DNA of 64,000 bases. Origin: an uncultured bacterium. Its GTDB lineage: Bacteria; Bacillota; Clostridia; Lachnospirales; Lachnospiraceae. The stretch spans positions 227,516-291,515 of the forward strand of contig CANSLJ010000001.1 in NCBI GenBank assembly GCA_947647735.1, given 5' to 3'. Positions within the stretch are counted from its first letter, which is position 1; each line of letters starts with the position of its first letter. Below, one piece after another: positions 26,117 through 34,873 of this stretch. The notes below the pieces were generated by a model. That model searched no databases, had not been told where the DNA came from, and was given only the letters and a program-made list of their open reading frames with translations. A program made the translations under genes and the position numbers.

Positions 26117-28456
26117 ATGAAAAAAATACGCCCTTTTATTTCTAAATTCATATTCCTGCTTTCTGCCGTCCTTCTGCTTGGTCTCTCTGTGTTTTTACAG
26201 ACCGAACCGGAAAACGGCAGTATCTCGCCAGACTCCACTTTCGTCATCAGCCATGAAAGCGGCTTTTATCGTCATTCCCTGCAAATTCGCATTACACCTG
26301 TCCAGAATGCGATTATTTATTATACCACAGATGGCTCCGAACCTTCCAGTACTTCTTCTTCATCCACATTATACGAACACCCGATCACTCTGAATGCCGC
26401 TTTGCAGGAAAGATCTTATCCTTTGCGTTTCCGTCTATATTTTGATGATGGCACAAGTTCAAAGGTTTATAACTACAGTTACATTCTCGGATATTTTATC
26501 TCCTCGAGATATGATGCTTATGTTGTCAATATTATGGGAGATCCGGAGGATCTGTTTGACGAGGAAAACGGTATTTTTACCAACTACAGCCAGACCGGAG
26601 AAGCTTCAGAACGTCCTGTACACTTTCAGATCTTTGACCAAAAAGGGAATCTTCTCACCGCGCAAAACTGCGGCCTGCGCATATTTGGTAATTTTTCCAG
26701 AGGAAAAGCACAGAAGTCCTTTCAACTTTTCGCACGGAAGAGCTACGATGCCTATGGAAAATTCCACCTCTCCCTGTTCCCTGACATTCGCCGGGAAACG
26801 GACGGCACGATTTCCGACCGGAGCAACCGCCTTGTCTTTCGAAACAGTGGAAACGATTTTGCCAAAGCTTTCCTGCGTGATACCTTGTTCCAGCAGCTCG
26901 CCATCGGATACGGATTTCCGCTTGCCACCCCTTATGTCCCCGCCGCTGTCTATATCAATGGGGAATATACGGGCTTTTACTGGATCAAAGAACCTTTTTC
27001 CGATGGTCAGATGGAAGAACTCTACGGCACAGATCATGGACGGTTTGAGCGGGTTACACTACAGGAATTTTATAAAACTGCCGGAGAAGAAGGGGAAATG
27101 CCCAGCCAGATCATGGAAGATTACCAGACCATCTATGATCTGTATGCCGAAGCCGACCTGACAGATGATACAGTCTATCAGGCGCTCTGTGAAAGAATTG
27201 ATCTGGAAAACTATCTTTCTTATTATGCGCTGGAAATCTATATTGCCAATAAGGACTGGCCCTACAATAACGTCCGCGCTTATCGCTATTTTGCAGATGA
27301 CGGAAACTACACGGAGGACACCGTTTTTGATGGCAGGTACCGCTATCTGTTTTATGACACAGACTATGGATTCGGACTGACTGATGACGTGCCAGGTTAC
27401 GCCTGTGAAGAGGATAATATTGCTGTGCTGCTGAACAATTACCAATCCCCGCTTTTCTGTAACCTGATGGCAAGGGAAGATTGCCGGGAGAACTTCACAA
27501 ATGATATCTGTGATCTGATGAACAGCTCTTTTTCTCCTGAATCTGTCAGTGAGACAGTACAGAAACTGTCCTCCGACAGAAATCCCGAGCTGGGTCATTA
27601 TATTGAAAATATGTTATCAGATATCACAACTATGGATGCGGTAAACGCGGAGACTGCTTCTATTTTGGCCTTTGCGCAGAACCGCCCCGGCTATATGCAT
27701 ACTTTCCTGCAAAAGGATTACGCTTTGTTTTATCCCTATTCACTGCATGCAGAGTGTCCGGAAAATGCCAGAATTTCTGTAAATTCCATTGAGGATACAG
27801 GCAGTGATTTTTCCGGTATCTATTATGCGGATAACTCTCTCGCACTAAAAGCTTCCGTGAATGAAGGACATCGCTTTGCATATTGGCTTATAAACGGTAC
27901 ACAATATAGAGAAGCAGAACTCCTCTTTTCTTCCGAGGAAGTAAAGGACCTTTTAGGTATCCCGATACAGGATATGGAGAGTTTTACTCCTCCCGAAGGT
28001 TTTGGAACCCTCGGCTATGCCGAATCAGATGGGCATCCCTCTCTGGATATTCTTCTTGTAACAGAAGATAATCCTGATGCGATCCCGGTAATCTCCCGCA
28101 TTCATTCCAAAGGAGTAAATGATCTGGTGGAAATTTCCAATTATTCCAGCCATCCGCTTTCTTTGGAAGGATTTTATCTCAGCGATGAACCTGAAAATCT
28201 GAAAAAGACAAAACTTCCAGGATCGTCGCTTGAACCAGATGCATCCATTATTTTTTATGGAAAAAAGAGCAGGCCGCCTTTCCATTCAAAATCCCTTCCA
28301 TTAGGATTTAACCTTCGAAAGGGGGAAATACTATACCTATCTGATGAAGGCGGCACGATCATAGAAGAAATTCCAATTCCCGATATGGGGAGAGAAGATA
28401 CAGATTATATAAGAGATTCTCTTTCAGGAGAATTTCATGAACTAATTGTAAACTAA
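26117..28456 (+). CDS. CotH-family kinase with chitobiase-type and lamin-tail domains
   Basis: A 779-residue secreted or anchored protein with a signal or anchor segment at residues about 8-28. An N-terminal beta domain of the chitobiase C-terminal type follows (IIYYTTDGSEPSSTS near 72-86). The CotH kinase domain spans about 135-480, with QKSFQLFARKSY, NRLVFRNSGNDF, YINGEYTGFYWIKE and the metal loop YLFYDTDYGFGL. The tail resembles a lamin-tail domain (LVEISNYSSHPLSLEGFYLSD) near 680-775. I chose the ATG at 26117; a TTG at 26099 is unlikely. No good Shine-Dalgarno precedes the ATG, but TATGAT ends six bases upstream. It is divergent from two simpler CotH paralogues. Its architecture suggests anchoring or binding at a polymer surface (inference). 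Confidence 0.88.
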   Translation: MKKIRPFISKFIFLLSAVLLLGLSVFLQTEPENGSISPDSTFVISHESGFYRHSLQIRITPVQNAIIYYTTDGSEPSSTSSSSTLYEHPITLNAALQERSYPLRFRLYFDDGTSSKVYNYSYILGYFISSRYDAYVVNIMGDPEDLFDEENGIFTNYSQTGEASERPVHFQIFDQKGNLLTAQNCGLRIFGNFSRGKAQKSFQLFARKSYDAYGKFHLSLFPDIRRETDGTISDRSNRLVFRNSGNDFAKAFLRDTLFQQLAIGYGFPLATPYVPAAVYINGEYTGFYWIKEPFSDGQMEELYGTDHGRFERVTLQEFYKTAGEEGEMPSQIMEDYQTIYDLYAEADLTDDTVYQALCERIDLENYLSYYALEIYIANKDWPYNNVRAYRYFADDGNYTEDTVFDGRYRYLFYDTDYGFGLTDDVPGYACEEDNIAVLLNNYQSPLFCNLMAREDCRENFTNDICDLMNSSFSPESVSETVQKLSSDRNPELGHYIENMLSDITTMDAVNAETASILAFAQNRPGYMHTFLQKDYALFYPYSLHAECPENARISVNSIEDTGSDFSGIYYADNSLALKASVNEGHRFAYWLINGTQYREAELLFSSEEVKDLLGIPIQDMESFTPPEGFGTLGYAESDGHPSLDILLVTEDNPDAIPVISRIHSKGVNDLVEISNYSSHPLSLEGFYLSDEPENLKKTKLPGSSLEPDASIIFYGKKSRPPFHSKSLPLGFNLRKGEILYLSDEGGTIIEEIPIPDMGREDTDYIRDSLSGEFHELIVN

Positions 28457-28457
28457 G

Positions 28458-28485
28458 TTGCCGGTCAGATAATCTGTGGTATAAT
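28458..28485 (+). promoter_or_regulatory. Sigma-A promoter with extended -10 for the lipoprotein gene
   Basis: TTGCCG at 28458-28463, a 16-base spacer, and TATAAT at 28480-28485 preceded by TGG (extended -10). Transcription should begin near 28492, leaving a leader of about 30 bases with the AAGGAAAGG ribosome site before the ATG at 28525. Confidence 0.75.
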
Positions 28486-28524
28486 ATCCACTACAGATAA
28501 AATAATAAGGAAAGGACAAATACT

Positions 28525-29037
28525 ATGTTAAAAAGAAAATTATTAACACTGTCTGTTATTATGGCAGCCCTGCTGCTCATCTCCTGCGGTAAATCCGATG
28601 GAGATAACAATGGCAACGGCGATACAGAGGCGAAACTGGTTGGCCCTCTATCCGAGATCATGGATTCCGTTTATGAAAATGCCGATCTGCCGCAAGATTT
28701 CAGAGACTCCATGGCTGATTTCGATTCCGGAGAAATCCCGGAAGACTCAGCGGAATACCTTATCGGTACAGCGGATGTGGAATACACGGAAGGCTATTAT
28801 TCCATGCCGATGCTCAATGTTGTCCCTTATCAGTGTATTCTGTTAAGGCTTCCGGAAGGCGCTGATATAGAAGCCGCTAAACAGACGATCTCCGATCATG
28901 CAGACCCCCGAAAATGGATCTGTGTGGAAGCAGAGAGCGTTATCGTGGAAAATGTAGGAGACGTTGTTTTGTTTGTGATGGGAGACTCTCCTACAACAAA
29001 TGCAATGAGAACGGCGTTTTTGGAGTTAGGGGAATAA
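28525..29037 (+). CDS. Small lipoprotein of unknown function
   Basis: A 170-residue protein with a lipoprotein signal. A basic start MLKRK is followed by a hydrophobic core and the lipobox LLISC at residues 17-21, with Cys21 as the lipid-modified residue, and then an Asn/Asp/Gly-rich linker. The mature part alternates short beta and helix segments (YEGYYSMPM-like region, then EGADIEAAKQTISDHAD). It resembles the DUF4358-type clostridial lipoproteins in layout, but I am not sure of that. It has its own promoter and a terminator downstream, so it is a single-gene unit beside the CotH genes. The function is unknown. Confidence 0.85.
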   Translation: MLKRKLLTLSVIMAALLLISCGKSDGDNNGNGDTEAKLVGPLSEIMDSVYENADLPQDFRDSMADFDSGEIPEDSAEYLIGTADVEYTEGYYSMPMLNVVPYQCILLRLPEGADIEAAKQTISDHADPRKWICVEAESVIVENVGDVVLFVMGDSPTTNAMRTAFLELGE

Positions 29038-29052
29038 ATTGGGGTAAATGAT

Positions 29053-29108
29053 GCGCCACCAGAGGGGCGTTATATCCTGTAAGGTTCCTCTGATGGCTGC
29101 GTTTTTAT
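29053..29108 (+). terminator. Rho-independent terminator after the lipoprotein gene
   Basis: The arms GCCACCAGAGG (29055-29065) and CCTCTGATGGC (29087-29097) pair almost completely around a 21-base loop, and a T-rich run (GTTTTTATTT) follows at 29101. The hairpin lies between converging genes and may also stop reverse transcripts, though the T-run serves only the plus direction. Confidence 0.75.
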
Positions 29109-29182
29109 TTCATATAATTTCTACACATTATAGTTTAGTTTTAAAAATACTGAACTAACATAATAATTTGCTTTGAAAATAT

Positions 29183-29899
29183 TTACAGGATGGAAAAGCC
29201 GAGGCTTCTGCCGTCTCGGACAAACATTTCTACGGTTTCTCTTGAAAATTGAGTTAAATCTTTTCCCAGATTAGATAATTTCAGAATGATTTCATCCGGA
29301 ACAGTAATGATATCTACTTGGCATCGGTTCGCCTGAATGATGTTGAAAACTTCCCGGACGCTGGCCCAGAGGAGTTTTGTACCAATTTTCTTATGGCAGA
29401 TGGGAAGAGCCTCTTTCATGATTTCCTCCGCATCCACACCGGCATCCAGAATCCGGCCCGCAAAGATGGAGACAATATTTTCTGTCCCTTCTGCAAAGGC
29501 ATCGACGATGCTGCAAACCTGTTCTATTGTGAAAACTGCTGTGATATTCAGTTTAAGCCCTTCCGCGGAAAGTTTTCTGATCAGCGGTATGCTGGATTCT
29601 CCTTTTGTATTCATCACAGGAATCTTCACAAAGACATTTTTACCCCAGGACGAGATTTCTCTTGCCTCCTGTTCCATTTTATCAAAATCATCTGCAAACA
29701 CTTCCATGGAGACCGGACGATCCGGTATCTCTAAAAGTGCCTGTTTTGCAAAAGACACATAATCTGCCACCCCTGCTTTTTTCATCAGAGTTGGATTTGT
29801 GGTGAAACCTTTTATATAAGGCAGACGGCTCATCTGTTTCATCTTTTCTATATCTGCGCCATCCGCATAAATGGCTATTTCTAAATCTTCTATCCTCAC
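29183..29899 (-). CDS. Transaldolase / fructose-6-phosphate aldolase-like enzyme
   Basis: A 238-residue class I aldolase of the small transaldolase (TalC/FSA) group. Visible landmarks are FTTNPTLM at residues 32-39, the Schiff-base lysine K92 in FVKIPVMN, LNITAVFTIEQ near 116 and the phosphate-site region SIFAGRILDAG near 143. The start codon is GTG at 29899, with GGGAG six bases upstream. It is the last gene of the heptose operon, so it may supply sedoheptulose 7-phosphate to GmhA or recycle related sugars. That role is inferred from position; central pentose-phosphate metabolism is the alternative. Confidence 0.88.
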   Translation of the reverse strand: MRIEDLEIAIYADGADIEKMKQMSRLPYIKGFTTNPTLMKKAGVADYVSFAKQALLEIPDRPVSMEVFADDFDKMEQEAREISSWGKNVFVKIPVMNTKGESSIPLIRKLSAEGLKLNITAVFTIEQVCSIVDAFAEGTENIVSIFAGRILDAGVDAEEIMKEALPICHKKIGTKLLWASVREVFNIIQANRCQVDIITVPDEIILKLSNLGKDLTQFSRETVEMFVRDGRSLGFSIL

Positions 29900-29915
29900 G
29901 TCTCTCTCCCATCAA

Positions 29916-29950
29916 CATGTTATTATATTTCTCTGCCTTATCATAACATG
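29916..29950. repeat. Inverted repeat between gmhA and the transaldolase gene
   Basis: CATGTTAT (29916-29923) and ATAACATG (29943-29950) are exact inverted copies, and a further ATGTT half-site follows at about 29954. They lie in the 91-base gap upstream of the GTG start of the transaldolase. Either an mRNA hairpin or a regulator site is possible. Confidence 0.45.
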
Positions 29951-29990
29951 ATTATGTTTATCCTGCAGCCGACAATGTAACTGCCCGCCT

Positions 29991-30572
29991 TCACTGCACT
30001 GCCCCCAGTGCATTGACGATAAGATGCCAGATGACACCCTGCCACCCTTCTGCATGGGGTGTGATTCTCTCCTGTGATACTACCGGCACTAAAATACAGG
30101 CATCCGAGACCTGCCCGGAATATCCGCCGTCTCTGGAAACAATCGAGATTATCTTTGTGCCGCGCTCCTGTCCGAGTTTTAATGCGTTTACGATATTCAG
30201 AGATGTCGTCTCACTGCCGCCTCCTACCGAAAATACCATAAGAGCATCTTTCTCACAGAGCCTGGATGTCTTCAGCCATTCCACAAAAGTAGTCTCCCAC
30301 CCCTCGTCATTGGTTCTTGCTGTTAACTCCGAAACGTTATCTGTGGGAGCATAAGTTTCTATTCCGCCAATCTTTCTAAAATCATTCACTGCATGGGAGG
30401 CATTGGCTGCACTACCGCCCACACCTAAAATAAACAGTCTGCCCTCTTCCTTCTTTACCTGCCGCAAGACAGATACCGCCTTTGCTATGGCTTCTCTATC
30501 CAATTTTTCGATGATCTCCGCCGTTTCCTTTAAGTAAATGTCAATATATTCCCTGTTTTTCATTCTGATCAT
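29991..30572 (-). CDS. gmhA: Sedoheptulose 7-phosphate isomerase
   Basis: GmhA converts sedoheptulose 7-phosphate to D-glycero-D-manno-heptose 7-phosphate, the first heptose-specific step. The 193-residue SIS-domain protein has GVGGSAANASHAVNDFRKIGG near residues 50-70 (phosphate-binding Ser), SVGGGSETTSLNIVNAL near 115-131, and the C-terminal helix with the conserved His-rich stretch EGWQGVIWHLIVNAL. The ATG at 30572 follows AAAGGA. It lies in the same operon as hddA and the HddC-GmhB fusion, completing the pathway. The absence of LPS in Gram-positives means the heptose goes to a capsule, S-layer or other surface glycan. Confidence 0.9.
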   Translation of the reverse strand: MIRMKNREYIDIYLKETAEIIEKLDREAIAKAVSVLRQVKKEEGRLFILGVGGSAANASHAVNDFRKIGGIETYAPTDNVSELTARTNDEGWETTFVEWLKTSRLCEKDALMVFSVGGGSETTSLNIVNALKLGQERGTKIISIVSRDGGYSGQVSDACILVPVVSQERITPHAEGWQGVIWHLIVNALGAVQ

Positions 30573-30606
30573 TCATTCCTTTCGAAACTTATTTTTCGTC
30601 CTGCTC

Positions 30607-31473
30607 TTATTCCCAACTAAGCCCTCTATCCTTCGGCACAATACGTCGCAAAGTATAAATATCACTATTGGCAATTTCTTCCGCATGAGTATCAAAATCT
30701 TCCCATCCGTCCCACAACGCACTGATCAGACGCCCACTTATTTCACCTGATCTTTCCGATGCAAGATAAGCCGCAAGACGTGCCGCCTTATCAGGCGCTG
30801 TGCCGCCTGTTTCCCTTTGCCGGAGTGCCTGCTCATATGCCTTTTTCCCGAGCGCTTCCTCTCCTGCCTCCAGCATTTCTTCCAACATTCGCGTATTCAT
30901 CGCCCCCGGTGCGATGGCATTGATATAAATACCATCCTTCTCTGTTTCTTTTGCCATCGTCTCTGTGGCGCGGACAACCCCGGTCTTTGCTATGGCATAT
31001 CCCATAAAATTTTCTCTTGGACCGGTTGCACCACCGCCGGAAAGATTGATAATTCTGCCCTCTTTTTTTTGCGCTCTGAAAATAGCGACAGCCTTCCGCA
31101 TACTATATAAAGTTCCCAGCAGATTGATTCTGACCACATCCTCTATCCCCTGCCAAAGAACCTCTGTGGTATCTCCGATCGGCCCTTGTATCCCCGCATT
31201 ATTGACGACACAGTCCAGTGTTCCAAACTCTTGCAGCACAAAGTCATACAAGACATCCACATCTTCTGTGATACCCACATCTGCTTTTTGGAAGATTACC
31301 CTCTGGGTATCGCTTTTCCGATAACCCTCCAGTTCTTTTGCCGCTTTCAGGAGCCTTTCCTCATTTCTCGAACAGATACATACCGAAGCGCCCTGTTTTA
31401 AAAACTCTTTCGCGATCTCCTTTCCAAGTCCCTGGTCTGCACCTGTGATAATTGCCTTTTTTCCTTGCAGCAT
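30607..31473 (-). CDS. Short-chain dehydrogenase/reductase in the heptose operon
   Basis: A 288-residue classical SDR. It shows the dinucleotide motif TGADQGLGKEIA near 10-21, NNAG near 92, the catalytic Ser in INLSGGG near 141 and the Tyr/Lys pair in YAIAKTG near 158. A GGGGGAG ribosome site precedes the ATG. The C-terminus is extended by about 40 residues beyond the usual fold (DTHAEEIANSDIYTLRR). It sits between gmhA and the HddC-GmhB fusion, so it may reduce or epimerise the heptose or another sugar of this glycan. The exact reaction cannot be read from the sequence. Confidence 0.87.
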   Translation of the reverse strand: MLQGKKAIITGADQGLGKEIAKEFLKQGASVCICSRNEERLLKAAKELEGYRKSDTQRVIFQKADVGITEDVDVLYDFVLQEFGTLDCVVNNAGIQGPIGDTTEVLWQGIEDVVRINLLGTLYSMRKAVAIFRAQKKEGRIINLSGGGATGPRENFMGYAIAKTGVVRATETMAKETEKDGIYINAIAPGAMNTRMLEEMLEAGEEALGKKAYEQALRQRETGGTAPDKAARLAAYLASERSGEISGRLISALWDGWEDFDTHAEEIANSDIYTLRRIVPKDRGLSWE

Positions 31474-31508
31474 GTTGTATCTCCCCCTGTTTTCTTCCCA
31501 CGGAAGAT

Positions 31509-32864
31509 TTATTGCATATGTAAGATCTCCTCCGCGACCTCCAGTAGATTTCTTCCAATAACATCCGGCTTCGCATACTTAAGCCTGCCGCATACGTCAC
31601 ATTTATAGTCCCCCACAAAAGCAGTCTTCACACCCGCATTTCTTCCCGCCAGCATATCCGTATAGGCATCCCCTATCATATAAGAATGCTCCGCATCAAT
31701 ATTATGCTTCTTCATAATCTGTAACAGCAAGCCAGGCTCTGGTTTTCTGCAGCCGCATTTCCTGACCAGAAATTTCTCCTTCGTTCTGCTGCTCCCCGCC
31801 GGGTGATGAGGACAGATCAAAACCTCCGCAATCTCAACGCCTTCCTTCAGCAGTTCTTTCACCATAAACGTATTGATATCATATAATGCAGCCAGTGTCG
31901 CCTTCCCTTTCGCCGCTGCCGGCTGGTTGGAGACGACAAAAAGTTCCATCCCGCTCCCAGAAAGTTTTTTCAACCCTTCTATCACTCCAGGCAGAAAACA
32001 AAACTCCGGGATAGAAAGCGGCGAATCCAACTGCTCTGTGTCTTCGTTATATACAATCTCATTGATCACGCCATCCCGGTCCAGAAAACAGGCGGCATGC
32101 GGCTCCATAAAGCGTTTTTTTACATATTCTGTAAATTCCGATAAAGATGCCGGCGTCCCTATCTCATAAAACCTGTGCGTCTCCTCACAGGCAATACACA
32201 TCTCTTCCTCCACCAGACGTTTCTGGATATCCGAAAGATCCACCACCGCCTCTTTTCCCGGTTCCGCTAAAGACGCAAATACTTCCTTTGCAAATACCTC
32301 GATCCCATAATCGATATAAGACATTTCCACAGTGATATTTTTCTTGTCGTAAACCTTTATCTCACCATCTCTATAGATTACATTGCTCTTATCAAACCGG
32401 TTGCCATTTTCCATCACGGTCATAAGGGCCTTCTTCCCCTTTATTTTTCCGGTATAATAGCGATACATGATCTGGAAGTAATCGACATCCATAAAGGAAT
32501 CCGCATAGACCAATAGAAAATCATCTTCCAGAAGCGGTAACGCCCTGATCACAGCCCCGCCTGTTCCCAGAAGTTTCTCCCCATCATAGCTGTACTGAAT
32601 GGAGATGTCTTTCCCATAGCGGCTTCCGTCTCCAAAGTACTCTTCGATCATGCTCGCCCGGTAGCCCACCAAAAAAACAAATTTTTGAAAACCGGCCTGT
32701 AACAGCAGCATAAGTTCATATTCAAAAAAAGGTTTCCCATGTATCGGAACAAGAGGTTTCGGGCAGCTTACAGTCTGTTCTTTTAATCTGCTGCCAAGTC
32801 CTCCCATCAATACCACTACCTGCAGATCTGCACAATTAAGATTTTCCATTGCCAATCCATCCAT
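31509..32864 (-). CDS. Fused heptose-1-P guanylyltransferase and heptose-1,7-bisphosphate phosphatase (HddC-GmhB)
   Basis: A 451-residue two-domain protein. Residues about 14-245 form a nucleotidyltransferase (VVVLMGGLGSRLKEQT, CPKPLVPIHGKPF, LLVYADSFMDVDY) of the HddC type, which makes GDP-D-glycero-alpha-D-manno-heptose. Residues about 255-451 form a HAD phosphatase of the GmhB type with FLDRDGVINE, VVSNQPAA and MIGDAYTDMLAG. Its zinc-binding set is visible as CPHH, then KCGCRKPEPG. The two activities act on consecutive steps either side of the 1-phosphate, so fusion makes biochemical sense. The ribosome site for 32864 is weak and the Met at codon 6 is an alternative. The GDP specificity is inferred from the presence of hddA. 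Confidence 0.88.
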   Translation of the reverse strand: MDGLAMENLNCADLQVVVLMGGLGSRLKEQTVSCPKPLVPIHGKPFFEYELMLLLQAGFQKFVFLVGYRASMIEEYFGDGSRYGKDISIQYSYDGEKLLGTGGAVIRALPLLEDDFLLVYADSFMDVDYFQIMYRYYTGKIKGKKALMTVMENGNRFDKSNVIYRDGEIKVYDKKNITVEMSYIDYGIEVFAKEVFASLAEPGKEAVVDLSDIQKRLVEEEMCIACEETHRFYEIGTPASLSEFTEYVKKRFMEPHAACFLDRDGVINEIVYNEDTEQLDSPLSIPEFCFLPGVIEGLKKLSGSGMELFVVSNQPAAAKGKATLAALYDINTFMVKELLKEGVEIAEVLICPHHPAGSSRTKEKFLVRKCGCRKPEPGLLLQIMKKHNIDAEHSYMIGDAYTDMLAGRNAGVKTAFVGDYKCDVCGRLKYAKPDVIGRNLLEVAEEILHMQ

Positions 32865-32884
32865 TTTACCAACGATATCTTTTC

Positions 32885-33862
32885 TCAGTAAACCAATCTT
32901 GTCCCCTGGTTCTCGAAACGGAATCGCACTTCCCTGAGGCCTGTCTTTTGCATTGCCCTGCGAAGGCTTACCTTATCCTCCGCATAGAACATTAAAAATC
33001 CGCCGCCGCCGGCACCAATTAGTTTACCGCCCAAAGCACCATTCTTTATTGCATATTCATACCATTCATCAATTCTGGGATTTGACATCTGTCTGGAACG
33101 TTTTTTCTTGATCTCCCAATGATGCTTCATGATTTCTGCAAATTCCCGCAGATCTCCTCTCTCAAAAGCCGCTTTACTGTCTAACCCCATCTGTTTTACC
33201 ATATCCAAATTCCGCTTCATATCTTGATCAGAACTTTTGGTTTTCACATCCTGTTCCTTCAATATCTGGGAAGCTGATCTCTCAAAACCGGTAAAATACA
33301 ACACCAGATTGTCTTCCAAATTATAATAGGTTTCCTTGGACATATTGAGGGGTTCCACATCCACATGCCCATCCTTCCTGAAATACATCGCCTTGATGCC
33401 GCCGTATGCCGCTATATATTGATCCTGTTTTCCAATTGGCTCCTGCAGACGATTCATCTCTATATCACAGGCTTCCTCCGCCAGCGTCCTTGTGCCGACC
33501 AGCTCTCCTTTATATTCATGAAGACACTTCAACACTGCTGTTGTAAAACTGCTGGAAGATCCCAGCCCAGTTCCCGCCGGAATATCCGCCATTGACTGTA
33601 TTTCAAAACTATCATTTTCCATCCCCAGCATACTGATAGCTTCCCGAAAGATCGGATGCTCCAGTTTTTGGATGTCCCGCACTTTCTCCGTTCTAGAATA
33701 TTTCACCCATATCTCATCCTGAAAATTTTCATGCATGGTGATATATACAAATTTATTGATAGCTCCTGCAATCAGAAACCCTTCATTTTCTTCATAATAA
33801 GAAGGCAGGTCTGTACCACCCCCGCCTAATGATATCCTGAGCGGACTTCTTACGATGATCAT
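32885..33862 (-). CDS. hddA: D-glycero-alpha-D-manno-heptose 7-phosphate kinase
   Basis: HddA phosphorylates heptose 7-phosphate at O-1 to give the alpha-1,7-bisphosphate, which separates the GDP-heptose route from the ADP-heptose route (HldE). The 325-residue GHMP kinase has the N-terminal motif RSPLRISLGGGGTDLPSYY at about 5-23, the ATP loop PAGTGLGSSSSF near 93-104 and the C-terminal GAGGGGFLMF near 287-296. Its ATG overlaps the stop of the upstream oxidoreductase gene by 4 bases. Together with gmhA and the fusion gene this gives a complete GDP-heptose set. Confidence 0.9.
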   Translation of the reverse strand: MIIVRSPLRISLGGGGTDLPSYYEENEGFLIAGAINKFVYITMHENFQDEIWVKYSRTEKVRDIQKLEHPIFREAISMLGMENDSFEIQSMADIPAGTGLGSSSSFTTAVLKCLHEYKGELVGTRTLAEEACDIEMNRLQEPIGKQDQYIAAYGGIKAMYFRKDGHVDVEPLNMSKETYYNLEDNLVLYFTGFERSASQILKEQDVKTKSSDQDMKRNLDMVKQMGLDSKAAFERGDLREFAEIMKHHWEIKKKRSRQMSNPRIDEWYEYAIKNGALGGKLIGAGGGGFLMFYAEDKVSLRRAMQKTGLREVRFRFENQGTRLVY

Positions 33863-34848
33863 TTTTCGATTTTCTCCTTTTTGTAGATCTGTTCGACAAT
33901 CTTTAACGCCTCATATGCGTCCCTGATATCTCCCATTTTCAGGCTTCGTCCCGTCCGGACAGCCTCCTCCACTTCCTGAAATTCCAGATCCCAGGACTTG
34001 TCCCCTCTTGGATACTCATAAATAACCGTATCTGGCGGCCCCATCTCAGGCAGCATCTGATAATGGTACAGCTTTTCCACGCCATAACTGCCGCCCAACC
34101 CTTCAATCGCCAGTTTCGCGTTTTTACAATAAATCTCCAAAGAGAACATATTTTTCCACTCGGTACAGCTCACTTGCAGCCATGCCGCTCTGCCGTCTTT
34201 TTTTCTCAGGCTGATAAAACCATTGTCATCCACCGGCATATCCCAGAAATAAGTCTCTGCAAATCCAGCTACCTCCTCAAAGTCACCCATATACCAACGG
34301 GCAAGATCGATCAGGTGCACCCCCTGGTCAATGGTTTCCCCTCCGCCGGAAAGGCTGGCATCCGCTCTCCACTCTCTATCGTAGCCCACCCTTCCACCAT
34401 GCCCGTAGCGCCCGCGGATAAACATCACTTCCCCGGTTTCTCCCTTTTCCATAATCTCTTTTGCTTTCAGCATAGCCGGATGATACCTGTGGTTAAAACC
34501 AACTTTTACAACCACATGATTCTTTTCTGCCATTTCTATAATAGGCAGTAATTCCTCAGCACAAATCCCACCAGGCTTTTCCACGATAACATGCTTTTCT
34601 CTTTCCACGGCATATAACGTGATCGGTGCAAGCAGATTATTTAGCGTAGATACGATGATCAGATCGATCCCCGGCCGCTCCACCAATTTCTTATAATCAT
34701 CTGTGACAAAATCACAGCCTGTCATCAGCGCAAGCTCTTTCGCCCGCTCTATCTGAATATCACATACTCCCGCAATCGTATGCGTACCAGGAATAGATTT
34801 CGCTCTTTTCCTGCCAATCAATCCGCAACCAATGATACCTATGTTCAT
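33859..34848 (-). CDS. Gfo/Idh/MocA-family oxidoreductase
   Basis: A 329-residue NAD(P)-dependent sugar oxidoreductase. The Rossmann motif is GIIGCGLIGRKRA at 3-15, followed by the family EKPGG motif near 94-98 with its catalytic-type lysine. The alpha/beta C-domain carries GFNHRYHPAM and DQGVHLIDLARWYMG (the conserved His of the family). A GAGAGGAAAC ribosome site precedes the ATG. Members of the family oxidise or reduce nucleotide-sugar or free sugar hydroxyls. Its place between hddA and the epimerase gene suggests it helps make another sugar of the same glycan or modifies the heptose. The substrate is unknown. Confidence 0.87.
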   Translation of the reverse strand: MNIGIIGCGLIGRKRAKSIPGTHTIAGVCDIQIERAKELALMTGCDFVTDDYKKLVERPGIDLIIVSTLNNLLAPITLYAVEREKHVIVEKPGGICAEELLPIIEMAEKNHVVVKVGFNHRYHPAMLKAKEIMEKGETGEVMFIRGRYGHGGRVGYDREWRADASLSGGGETIDQGVHLIDLARWYMGDFEEVAGFAETYFWDMPVDDNGFISLRKKDGRAAWLQVSCTEWKNMFSLEIYCKNAKLAIEGLGGSYGVEKLYHYQMLPEMGPPDTVIYEYPRGDKSWDLEFQEVEEAVRTGRSLKMGDIRDAYEALKIVEQIYKKEKIEK

Positions 34849-34873
34849 CTTCTGTTTCCTCTCTCATAAATCC

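Noticed and set aside
26394-27161. 255-codon frame inside the plus-strand CotH gene
   Set aside because: It is an alternate frame of the same strand. The CotH frame carries the domain motifs and runs through the region without a break.
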